From contig CAMLLF010000259.1 in the NCBI GenBank assembly GCA_946480705.1, positions 1-6,177 on the forward strand: 6,177 nucleotides of DNA, in the 5' to 3' direction. This document shows positions 1 through 5,551 of the stretch, piece after piece. Position 1 is the stretch's first letter, and every line of letters begins with the position of its first letter. The notes beneath the pieces are model-generated. The model ran no database searches. It had not been told where the DNA came from and saw only the letters and a program-made list of their open reading frames with translations. This DNA comes from an uncultured Lysobacteraceae bacterium. GTDB lineage: Bacteria > Pseudomonadota > Gammaproteobacteria > Xanthomonadales > Rhodanobacteraceae. Both the position numbers and the translations under genes were made by a program.

Positions 1-254
1 GACGTCGCCGCAGCCGCGCCTTCCGTTTCGATCAGCGCGACGACCGCGCCTTCGGCGAGTTCGTCGCCGAGCTTGACCTTGATCTCCTTGACGACGCCGG
101 CGACCGTGGACGGCACTTCCATCGTCGCCTTGTCGGATTCGAGCGTGACGAGCCCCTGTTCTTTCTTGATCGTGTCGCCGACCTTGACCAGGACTTCGAT
201 CACCGGCACCGAAACACCGCCGATATCCGGCACTTTGACTTCTGTCGTTGCCAT
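1..254 (-). CDS. lpdA: Dihydrolipoyl dehydrogenase (E3) with N-terminal lipoyl domain, 5' part only
   Basis: Only the first 84 codons are in the window; the gene continues past the left edge. The visible part is a complete biotinyl/lipoyl-type domain of about 78 residues, with the lipoylation motif [10 protein letters not shown] and the modified lysine at residue 42, followed by the start of an Ala-rich linker. E3 reoxidises the dihydrolipoyl groups of the pyruvate dehydrogenase complex and makes NADH. The E3 body is not visible; it is inferred because E3 proteins with an N-terminal lipoyl domain are well known (for example in Neisseria) and because the gene follows aceF. A second E2-type protein is the main alternative. 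The ATG overlaps the stop of the upstream gene (TAATG), which suggests translational coupling. The domain closely resembles that of the adjacent AceF and shares a 36-base identical stretch with it. Confidence 0.8.
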   Translation of the reverse strand, partial: MATTEVKVPDIGGVSVPVIEVLVKVGDTIKKEQGLVTLESDKATMEVPSTVAGVVKEIKVKLGDELAEGAVVALIETEGAAAAT

Positions 255-883
255 TATTTCTGCTCCTTGTCCTGGGAAGCCGCGTTGCGGAAGGCCTGCT
301 TCAGCGCATTGCGGCGCACTTCGAATTCGTCGAGCACGTCGCGCGCATCGGCCGGCGGCGGCGCGACCGGTTCCGCCGCCGCTTCGGCGACGGCATCGGG
401 AACGCTCTCGGGAACGACGACGGGCGCGATTTCCGCGCGCGTTGCCGGCGCTTCCGCCGGAGCCTGCGCACCATCGAACATGCCGCGCAGACGCGCCTGC
501 AGCGCGAGCATCTCGTCGCGTTCGCTGCGCTGTTCGGCGAGCGTGTCCAGACGCTTGCGCTGCCGCTGCGCGGCGAGTTCGCGATACTTGCGGTTCGCAT
601 AGTTCAGCGACTGCCGGATGTCCGGCAGGTGGATCTTTTCCACTTCTTCGGGCAGCGAATCGAAGCTGATGTAGTCGTCCTCGATCCACAGCCCGCGGCG
701 GCGCGCGACGATGCGGCTTTCGCGTTCCTCGAAGAACAGGCGCGGCCAGTCGTTGTCCGGAGGCACGCGGTCCAGGCGCAGGAACATCACGCGCAGCGAA
801 TCGTGCACGCGCGACCAGGTCGTCCGGCTGAGATCCAGATCGACGATGCGGATGTCCTCGAAGTCCGCGTCCATGACGTCCAT
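254..883 (-). CDS. Unrecognised 209-residue protein encoded between E2 and E3
   Basis: I do not recognise this family. The N-terminal ~95 residues look folded and mixed (FEDIRIVDLDLSR, RGLWIEDDYISFDSLPEEV). Residues ~97-135 are rich in Arg, Glu, Gln and Leu and probably form a coiled coil. Residues ~138-178 are an Ala/Pro/Val/Glu-rich flexible segment like the linkers of PDH subunits, and residues ~179-205 form a probable amphipathic helix. There is no signal peptide or membrane segment, so it is probably cytoplasmic. It starts 14 bases after the aceF stop and overlaps the lpdA start by one base, so it is almost certainly co-transcribed and co-translated with the PDH genes. The start is uncertain: ATG at 883 (MDVMDAD) and ATG at 874 both lack a clear Shine-Dalgarno sequence, and the longer form is given. 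A role in PDH assembly or regulation is inferred from position only. Confidence 0.8.
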   Translation of the reverse strand: MDVMDADFEDIRIVDLDLSRTTWSRVHDSLRVMFLRLDRVPPDNDWPRLFFEERESRIVARRRGLWIEDDYISFDSLPEEVEKIHLPDIRQSLNYANRKYRELAAQRQRKRLDTLAEQRSERDEMLALQARLRGMFDGAQAPAEAPATRAEIAPVVVPESVPDAVAEAAAEPVAPPPADARDVLDEFEVRRNALKQAFRNAASQDKEQK

Positions 884-897
884 GCGCCGCGCAACGA

Positions 898-2274
898 TCA
901 AAGCAGCGTGCGACGCATGTCGGCGAGCAGCTGGCCGAGATAGCTCGTGAACCGCGCCGCCGACGCACCGTCGATGACGCGGTGGTCGTAGCTCAGGCTC
1001 AGCGGCAGCATCAGGCGCGGCTGGAACGCCTTGCCGTCCCAGACGGGTTTCGTCGCCGACCTGGACACGCCGAGGATCGCGACCTCCGGCGCGTTGACGA
1101 TCGGCGTGAACGCGGTGCCGCCGATACCGCCGAGCGAGGAGATGGAGAAGCAGCCGCCGGACATGTCGGCCGGGCCGAGCTTGCCGTCGCGCGCCTTCGC
1201 CGCGAGTTCGCCGGTTTCCTTCGCGATCTCGAACACGCCCTTCCTGTCCGCGTCGCGCAGCACCGGAACGACGAGGCCGTTCGGCGTGTCGGCGGCAAAG
1301 CCGATGTGGAAATATTTCTTGAGGATCAGGTTTTCGCCCGAGGCGTCGAGCGAGGCGTTGAAGTCGGGGAATTTCTTCAGCGCCGACACCACGGCCTTCA
1401 TGAGGAACGCGAGCATGGTCAGCTTCAGGCCGGCCTTCTCGTTTTCCTTGTTCAGCGCGACGCGCAGCGCCTCGAGGTCGGTGATGTCGGCCTCGTCGTG
1501 CTGCGTCACGTGCGGAATCATGACCCAGTTGCGCGCGAGGTTCGCGCCGGAGATCTTCTTGATGCGCGACAGCGCGCGTGTCTCGGTTTCGCCGAATTTC
1601 GAGAAATCGACCTGCGGCCACGGCAGCAGGTTCAGACCGCCGCCGGCCGCGACCGGCGCCGCCGCGGCACGGGTTGCGCCGCCGGCGAGCGCCTGCTTCA
1701 CGTAGTTCTGCACGTCTTCGCGCGTGATGCGCGCCTTGCGGCCGCTGCCGCTGACCGCGGCGAGATCGACGCCGAGTTCGCGCGCGAACAGGCGCACGGC
1801 CGGGCTCGCATGCGGCACCTTGTCGGGCATCACGACGCTCGCGTCGAACGGCACGGGCGGCGTGCGCGGACCGGCGATCTCGGCGTCGATGCCGGGCCGG
1901 GCCGCTTCGGCGACCGCGGGTGCCGCGGCCGGCGTTTCGGGCTTGGCCGGAGCCGGTTCGGCCTTGGCCGGAGCGGCGGCCTTCGCCGGCGCGTCGGCCT
2001 TGGCGGGCGCGGCTGCCGGTTTGGCGTCGGCAGCGCCGTCGGCGGCGTCGACGACTGCAACGACCGAGCCTTCCGAGACTTCGTCGCCGACCTTCACGCG
2101 GATTTCCTTGACCACGCCCGCGAACGGCGCCGGCACTTCCATCGTCGCCTTGTCGGATTCGAGCGTCAGCAGGCCCTGGTCTTTCTTCACGGTATCGCCG
2201 GGCGCGACGAGGATCTCGATAACCGGCACGTTGGCGTAATTGCCGATGTCGGGAACCTTCACTTCTTGTGACAT
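898..2274 (-). CDS. aceF: Pyruvate dehydrogenase E2, dihydrolipoyl acetyltransferase
   Basis: This is a 458-residue cytoplasmic E2 core subunit that transfers acetyl groups from lipoyl-lysine to CoA. Residues 1-78 are a lipoyl domain with [10 protein letters not shown] (lipoyl lysine 42). Residues ~80-127 are an Ala/Pro/Lys flexible linker. Residues ~152-192 are the peripheral subunit-binding domain ([29 protein letters not shown]). From about residue 235 runs the acetyltransferase domain ([37 protein letters not shown]), with the catalytic HRVIDG motif at 431-436. The catalytic part matches E. coli AceF closely, which favours pyruvate over 2-oxoglutarate as the complex's substrate. E. coli AceF has three lipoyl domains; this protein has one. 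The ATG at 2274 is chosen because GGAGG precedes it and family homology begins there. The gene is divergent from tyrA, so it needs its own promoter in the 175-base gap. Confidence 0.96.
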   Translation of the reverse strand: MSQEVKVPDIGNYANVPVIEILVAPGDTVKKDQGLLTLESDKATMEVPAPFAGVVKEIRVKVGDEVSEGSVVAVVDAADGAADAKPAAAPAKADAPAKAAAPAKAEPAPAKPETPAAAPAVAEAARPGIDAEIAGPRTPPVPFDASVVMPDKVPHASPAVRLFARELGVDLAAVSGSGRKARITREDVQNYVKQALAGGATRAAAAPVAAGGGLNLLPWPQVDFSKFGETETRALSRIKKISGANLARNWVMIPHVTQHDEADITDLEALRVALNKENEKAGLKLTMLAFLMKAVVSALKKFPDFNASLDASGENLILKKYFHIGFAADTPNGLVVPVLRDADRKGVFEIAKETGELAAKARDGKLGPADMSGGCFSISSLGGIGGTAFTPIVNAPEVAILGVSRSATKPVWDGKAFQPRLMLPLSLSYDHRVIDGASAARFTSYLGQLLADMRRTLL

Positions 2275-2449
2275 ACGCCCTCCCAGGCGGCAGATTTCGG
2301 GCAAGGCGGCTATTGTGGCGACGAAGCCATGCCTGTACCAGAGCGGATAGAGCGGACAACCCAGCACGCGCCGGCGCATATTCTCTTTGGTTCGCACACC
2401 CTCGCCTGCCGGCCGCTAAGCTGGCCGCCGATCGTTGCGGACTGAACAC
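2275..2449. promoter_or_regulatory. Divergent intergenic region between aceF and tyrA
   Basis: By position this 175-base gap must hold the promoters of the PDH operon (minus) and of tyrA (plus). I see no strong sigma-70 hexamer pair on either strand. On the minus strand a TTGTCC lies 16 bases before TACAGG, a weak match. A tandem GAGCGGA (2341-2347 and 2350-2356) sits nearby, and a small inverted repeat CGGCC/GGCCG (2410-2414 and 2423-2427) lies about 25 bases before the tyrA start. Either could be a regulator site, but neither matches an operator I can name. Confidence 0.4.
2279..2283 (-). promoter_or_regulatory. Ribosome binding site of aceF
   Basis: The minus strand reads GGGAGGGCGT directly before ATG 2274, giving GGAGG with a short 4-base spacer. 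This fixes the start at [11 protein letters not shown]. An in-frame extension of 41 codons upstream has no family similarity. Confidence 0.75.
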
Positions 2450-3541
2450 ATGGACATTACGGAATTGCGCGCGGAACTTGATCGCATCGATCGCGATCTC
2501 GTGCGACTCGCGGCCGAGCGGCAGCGCATCGTCGCCGAGATCGGCCGCAGCAAGCGCGGCACGGGCCGGCCGCTGCGCGATTTCCGCCGTGAAAAAGAAG
2601 TGCTCGACAACGTGCGCGGTCATGCGCGCGACGCCGGCATCGATCCGGAACTCGCCGCCGGGCTCATGGAACTGCTGATCGCCGCGTCGCTGACGCGGCA
2701 GGAACAGGACACCGTGCGCGCGCTGTCGCAGGGCGACGGCAAGCGCGCGCTCGTCATCGGCGGCAGCGGCCGCATGGGCGCGTGGTTCGCGCGGTTCCTC
2801 GACGCGCAGGGCTACGCCGTCGACATCGCCGACCCGGCGCCCAACGCGGCCGGATTCGCCCGGCGCGAACACTGGGACGACGGCGCGATCGATCACGACC
2901 TCATCGTCGTCGCGACGCCGCTGCGTGCGGCCGCGCGGATTCTCGGCGAGCTCGCGCTGCGCAAGCCGCCGGGCATCGTGTTCGATCTCGGCTCGATCAA
3001 GACGCCGCTGCGCGACGCGCTGCAGAGCCTCGCCGCGGCCGGCGTGCGCGCGACCTCGATCCATCCGATGTTCGGCCCCTCGGCGAACGTGCTTGCCGGC
3101 CGCCACGTCGTGCTCATCGATACCGGCGACCGCGAGGCGCTGGAGACCGCGCGCGGCCTGTTCGCGTCGACGACCGCGATCACGGTCGAGATGGATCTCG
3201 ATGAACACGACCGGCTGATCGCGCTCGTGCTCGGCCTGTCGCATGCGCTCAACATCGCGTTCACCGCGGCGCTCGCCGGCAGCGGCATCGAGCCGGAACG
3301 GCTCAAGGCCGTGTCGTCGACGACGTTCGGCGCGCAGCTGCAGATCGCCGAAGGCGTCGCGCGCGAGAACCCGCATCTGTATTTCGAGATCCAGTCGCTG
3401 AATCAGCACAACGGCCCGGCGCTGACCGCGCTCGACGAGGCCGTGCACGCGCTGCTCGCTGCCGTGCGCAACGGCGACGAACCGGGCTTCGTCGCGCTGA
3501 TGCAGCGCGGCCGCGACTATCTGCACGAGCGCGCCGAATAG
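2450..3541 (+). CDS. tyrA: Bifunctional chorismate mutase / prephenate dehydrogenase (T-protein type)
   Basis: This 363-residue protein converts chorismate to prephenate and then, with NAD, to 4-hydroxyphenylpyruvate in tyrosine synthesis. Residues 1-~88 are an AroQ chorismate mutase; by comparison with E. coli AroQ domains the catalytic set appears complete (R7, R24, K35, D44, R47, E48, Q84). Residues ~97-363 are the dehydrogenase: the nucleotide-binding loop GGSGRMG at 104-110, FDLGSIK at 178-184, HPMFGP at 205-210, EHD at 252-254 and GLSHALNIAF at 262-271, with H265 matching catalytic H257 of E. coli. No C-terminal ACT domain follows. The length is close to the E. coli T-protein (373). One odd point is that the Arg equivalent to E. 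coli R294, a prephenate ligand, appears to be Gly302. ATG 2450 is chosen because the mutase domain begins there; it lacks a clear Shine-Dalgarno sequence, and an in-frame TTG lies 15 bases upstream. Confidence 0.92.
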   Translation: MDITELRAELDRIDRDLVRLAAERQRIVAEIGRSKRGTGRPLRDFRREKEVLDNVRGHARDAGIDPELAAGLMELLIAASLTRQEQDTVRALSQGDGKRALVIGGSGRMGAWFARFLDAQGYAVDIADPAPNAAGFARREHWDDGAIDHDLIVVATPLRAAARILGELALRKPPGIVFDLGSIKTPLRDALQSLAAAGVRATSIHPMFGPSANVLAGRHVVLIDTGDREALETARGLFASTTAITVEMDLDEHDRLIALVLGLSHALNIAFTAALAGSGIEPERLKAVSSTTFGAQLQIAEGVARENPHLYFEIQSLNQHNGPALTALDEAVHALLAAVRNGDEPGFVALMQRGRDYLHERAE

Positions 3542-3647
3542 CGCCGCCCCCTACGCGACCAAAGTCGCAGTCGATCGCGTGGCGGACAGGACTGGTGAGC
3601 GCGCCGGGTGTTTGCGTAGTCTCGGGCTTTCCCTGCCGGAATCCGCC

Positions 3648-4943
3648 ATGTCGCGTTCGTCCGTTCTGCGCCAGTCGCTGCTGGCTGCCGTCGCCGCCCT
3701 CGCCGCCTCGCCGGCCGCGTTCGCCGAGCGCATTGCCGTCACCGCCGACCGTCTCGTCGATGTCGACAGCGGCGCGCTGCGCGACAACGCCGTCGTCGTC
3801 GTCGACGGCGAACGCATCGTCGAGGTGCGCACCGACGGACAGGTGCCGGCCGACGCGCGCCGCATCGATCTCGGCGACGTGACCCTGATGCCGGGCCTCA
3901 TCGACTGCCACGTGCACATCGACGGCCAGTCCGGCGACTTCTACACCGAGGCTTTCCGTCGCAGCCCGATCGACAACGCGGTCAAGGCGCATCTCTACGC
4001 GCGCCGCACGCTGCTCGCGGGCTTCACGACAGTGCGCAACGTCGGCTCGGCGGAATTCATCGACGTCGCGCTGCGCAATGCAATCAACCGCGGCGAAGTG
4101 CAGGGACCGCGCATCCTCGCGAGCGGCGTCGCGCTCGGCGCGACCGGCGGACACGCCGACGGCGGCACCGGCTTCTCGCCGTATCTGCGTTTCGAGGGCT
4201 ACAGCGGCATCGCGGACGGTGTCGACGCGATCCGCGCGAAAGTGCGCTTCGACGTGAAGTACGGCGCGGACGTCATCAAGTTCATGGCCAGCGCGGGAGT
4301 GCTCAGCGAAGAGGAATCGGTCGGCGAGCCGCAATATTCGCAGGAAGAAATGAATGCACTCGTCGACGAGGCGCACCGCTGGCACCGCAAGGTCGCCGCG
4401 CACGCGCACGGCACCGAGGCGATCAAGATGGCCGTGCGCGCCGGCGTCGATTCGGTCGAACACGGCAGCTTCCTCGACGACGAGGCGATCGCGCTGATGA
4501 ACAAGCATGGCACCTGGCTCGTCGCCGACATCTACAACGACGACTACATCCTGTCGGAATTCGCGCGCCTGAAGTATCCGGAAAGCATGATCGAGAAGGA
4601 GCGCAAGGTCGGCCGCATCCAGCGCGAAAGTTTCCAGCGCGCGGTCAAGGCCGGCGTGAAGATCGCCTACGGCACCGATGCCGGCGTCTATCCGCACGGC
4701 GACAACGCCAAGCAGTTCGCGAAGATGACGCAGTGGGGACAGACGCCGATGCAGGCGCTGCAGTCGGCGACCGTGCGTGCCGCGGAACTGCTGGGACGCA
4801 GCGACCAGGTCGGCGCAGTGCGCAAGGGCCTCTATGCCGATCTCGTCGCAGTGCCGGGCAATCCGCTGAACGACATCGCCGTCATGGAAAACGTGTCGTT
4901 CGTGATGAAGGGCGGCAAGGTCGAGAAACCCGCGGCACCGTGA
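3648..4943 (+). CDS. Secreted metal-dependent amidohydrolase (imidazolonepropionase/prolidase-like)
   Basis: This is a 431-residue amidohydrolase-superfamily enzyme. Residues 1-26 are a Sec-type signal peptide (Arg-containing start, Leu/Ala core, AFA before E27) with no lipobox, so the mature enzyme is probably periplasmic. A small beta-domain (~28-80) precedes the TIM barrel. All metal-site residues expected for a binuclear member are present: HVH at 88-90, Lys211 in DVIKFMASAG (the likely carboxylated lysine), the AHAHG motif with H252/H254, H272 in VEHGSF, and D344 in YGTDAG. Relatives are often annotated as imidazolonepropionase or Xaa-Pro dipeptidase, but several tested members are dipeptidases or carboxypeptidases with other specificities, so the substrate cannot be named. 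A histidine-pathway role is unlikely for a secreted protein. The gene starts 106 bases after tyrA and may share its transcript. The start is set by the signal peptide; the Shine-Dalgarno (GGA) is weak. A hairpin follows the stop. Confidence 0.9.
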   Translation: MSRSSVLRQSLLAAVAALAASPAAFAERIAVTADRLVDVDSGALRDNAVVVVDGERIVEVRTDGQVPADARRIDLGDVTLMPGLIDCHVHIDGQSGDFYTEAFRRSPIDNAVKAHLYARRTLLAGFTTVRNVGSAEFIDVALRNAINRGEVQGPRILASGVALGATGGHADGGTGFSPYLRFEGYSGIADGVDAIRAKVRFDVKYGADVIKFMASAGVLSEEESVGEPQYSQEEMNALVDEAHRWHRKVAAHAHGTEAIKMAVRAGVDSVEHGSFLDDEAIALMNKHGTWLVADIYNDDYILSEFARLKYPESMIEKERKVGRIQRESFQRAVKAGVKIAYGTDAGVYPHGDNAKQFAKMTQWGQTPMQALQSATVRAAELLGRSDQVGAVRKGLYADLVAVPGNPLNDIAVMENVSFVMKGGKVEKPAAP

Positions 4944-4951
4944 ACGAACGA

Positions 4952-4969
4952 GGCCCGCGCAGGCGGGCC
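4952..4969 (+). terminator. Hairpin after the amidohydrolase gene, probable terminator
   Basis: GGCCCGC and GCGGGCC form a perfect 7-bp GC stem with a GCAG loop, eight bases after the amidohydrolase stop. The following bases are CTTAG rather than a T-run, so this is a weak or factor-assisted terminator rather than a classic intrinsic one. Confidence 0.6.
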
Positions 4970-4973
4970 CTTA

Positions 4974-4993
4974 GAGAACATCCGGTCGTTCTC
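4974..4993. repeat. Short inverted repeat in the convergent gap
   Basis: GAGAAC (4974-4979) and GTTCTC (4988-4993) are perfect 6-base arms around an 8-base loop. It starts four bases after the terminator-like hairpin and ends one base before the next, larger palindrome. Confidence 0.5.
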
Positions 4994-4994
4994 G

Positions 4995-5046
4995 GGATCA
5001 GGCGGGAGGCGCCAGTCGTCGTGTGCGTCAGCCGCCCGCCTCATCC
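4995..5046. terminator. Long imperfect hairpin downstream of the DUF1328 gene
   Basis: The arms 4995-5010 and 5031-5046 pair at 14 of 16 positions: GGAT with ATCC, AGGCGGG with CCCGCCT and GGC with GCC, separated by single mismatches, around a 20-base loop. It lies 14 bases beyond the DUF1328 stop in the direction of transcription, the right place to end or stabilise that transcript. No T-run follows on the minus strand, so an intergenic palindromic repeat is also possible. Confidence 0.5.
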
Positions 5047-5060
5047 GTCGAATCGAGCGG

Positions 5061-5234
5061 TCAGAACGCGATCGAGAAACCGAGGAACAGTCCCGCCAGC
5101 GCAAGCAGCAGCAGGACGAGGAAGATCGCGAAAATGATCTTGGCGATGCCGCCAGAGGCACCGGCGATGCCGGTGAAGCCGAGTGCGCCGGCGACGAGCG
5201 AGATCAGTCCGAAGATGATGGCGAGTTTCAACAT
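5061..5234 (-). CDS. DUF1328 family small membrane protein (YtjA-like)
   Basis: This 57-residue, very hydrophobic protein begins MLKLAIIFGLISLVAGALGF. It shows the family hallmark ALGFTGIAG followed by GGIAKIIFAIFLV, closely matching E. coli YtjA (about 53 residues). Two membrane helices are expected, at roughly residues 4-22 and 33-53, joined by a Gly/Ala-rich turn, so it should sit in the inner membrane. The family's function is unknown. The start is well supported: GAGGAG lies 7 bases before the ATG and overlaps the TGA of the upstream 48-codon ORF, so the two are probably translationally coupled. The C-terminus is hydrophobic (FLGFSIAF) and lacks the basic tail of YtjA. Confidence 0.9.
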   Translation of the reverse strand: MLKLAIIFGLISLVAGALGFTGIAGASGGIAKIIFAIFLVLLLLALAGLFLGFSIAF

Positions 5235-5241
5235 GGCCGTG

Positions 5242-5247
5242 CTCCTC
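5242..5247 (-). promoter_or_regulatory. Ribosome binding site of the DUF1328 gene, overlapping the upstream stop
   Basis: The minus strand reads TGAGGAG, then CACGGCC, then ATG 5234. The stop of the 48-codon ORF (5248-5246) is fused with a strong Shine-Dalgarno sequence, an arrangement typical of coupled genes. Confidence 0.75.
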
Positions 5248-5392
5248 AGCCCCAGGCGTTCAGCGCGAGCCAGAGCGACTCGTCGACGGGCTGGGACGGC
5301 TGCCGGCCGGGTTCGAGCCCGCGCGCGATCGCCTCGGGACCTTCATCGCGCCAGCTGGCGGTGGTTTCGTTGCGGATATCGTCGACCTGCAT
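5246..5392 (-). CDS. Unrecognised 48-residue acidic ORF upstream of DUF1328
   Basis: The predicted product starts MQVDDIRNETTASWRDEGPE and ends VDESLWLALNAWG. It is soluble and acidic, with no signal peptide or membrane helix. I do not recognise the family. Support for it being real is contextual: a good Shine-Dalgarno sequence (GGAGAG, 5 bases before the ATG), a stop fused to the Shine-Dalgarno of the DUF1328 gene, and promoter-like sequence upstream. The frame stays open for 42 codons further upstream, but that extension has no ribosome site and crosses the promoter motifs, so the short form is preferred. It could be a leader ORF whose translation controls DUF1328 rather than a functional protein. 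Confidence 0.6.
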   Translation of the reverse strand: MQVDDIRNETTASWRDEGPEAIARGLEPGRQPSQPVDESLWLALNAWG

Positions 5393-5393
5393 G

Positions 5394-5418
5394 ACATCTC
5401 TCCGTTGGGGCGAGATGT
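5394..5418 (-). promoter_or_regulatory. Inverted repeat containing the Shine-Dalgarno sequence of the 48-residue ORF
   Basis: On the minus strand ACATCTC (5418-5412) and GAGATGT (5400-5394) are perfect 7-base arms. Inside them CC (5410-5409) can pair with GG (5403-5402), leaving a 5-base loop and one A/G mismatch. The ribosome site GGAGAG (5403-5398) lies wholly within the 3' arm, one base before the start codon. It may be an RNA hairpin hiding the ribosome site or a protein operator on DNA. Confidence 0.5.
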
Positions 5419-5423
5419 GTTCC

Positions 5424-5438
5424 GCAAAGCGCATGCCA
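5424..5438 (-). promoter_or_regulatory. Candidate sigma-54 (-24/-12) promoter
   Basis: The minus strand reads TGGCATGCGCTTTGC against the sigma-54 consensus TGGCACG-N4-TTGC: one mismatch, with the invariant GG and GC correctly 10 bases apart. The expected transcription start is near 5412, about 20 bases before the ATG of the 48-residue ORF. It would drive the small-gene pair. Confidence 0.5.
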
Positions 5439-5451
5439 TGCCGGGAACCGA

Positions 5452-5464
5452 CGCCAAGTTGGCG
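5452..5464. repeat. Perfect 13-base palindrome, possible operator
   Basis: CGCCAA-G-TTGGCG is an odd-length perfect palindrome 14 bases upstream of the sigma-54-like element. The one-base centre cannot form an RNA loop, so a protein-binding site is the more natural reading. A second odd palindrome, GCATG-C-CATGC (5431-5441), overlaps the promoter element. Confidence 0.35.
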
Positions 5465-5492
5465 CCGGCCCTCGGAATTTCCGGATCGGACG

Positions 5493-5550
5493 ACGACCCG
5501 CGAGATTGCGCCCTGCACGACCCGCGAAACCGGTCACGTGCAGTTCGCGG
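5493..5550. repeat. Cluster of direct and overlapping inverted repeats
   Basis: ACGACCCGCGA occurs twice (5493-5503 and 5517-5527), 24 bases apart start to start. CTGCACG (5513-5519) is inverted at 5537-5543, and CCGCGAA (5522-5528) is inverted at 5544-5550. The two inverted repeats interlock and cannot both form hairpins in one molecule. They lie about 80-140 bases upstream of the predicted sigma-54 start, where activator sites usually are. Confidence 0.4.
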
Positions 5551-5551
5551 C

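Noticed and set aside
982..2271. A 429-codon plus-strand frame opposite aceF
   Set aside because: It mirrors the confidently identified aceF and its translation (repeated Arg, Gly and Val) looks like no protein family.
2341..2356. Tandem GAGCGGA in the aceF-tyrA gap as an operator
   Set aside because: A 7-base repeat is too short to claim without conservation, and it matches no known regulator site.
2275..2397. A 41-codon N-terminal extension of aceF
   Set aside because: Lipoyl-domain homology and a GGAGG site begin at 2274; the extension resembles no family and would consume the promoter gap.
2435..2449. TTG start giving a 5-residue longer TyrA
   Set aside because: There is no ribosome site, and the mutase domain begins naturally at the ATG at 2450.
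254..3526. A 1090-codon open frame on the minus strand
   Set aside because: Only its last 209 codons are a real gene. The rest is antisense to tyrA or out of frame with aceF, and its Arg-rich low-complexity translation is typical of shadow frames in GC-rich DNA.
3555..3568. GCGAC-CAAA-GTCGC hairpin after tyrA as a terminator
   Set aside because: The stem is only 5 bp with no T-run, which is common by chance in GC-rich sequence; tyrA and the next gene may be co-transcribed.
3303..4697. A 464-codon minus-strand frame opposite tyrA and the amidohydrolase gene
   Set aside because: It is antisense to two genes with intact catalytic motifs and is explained by their codon bias.
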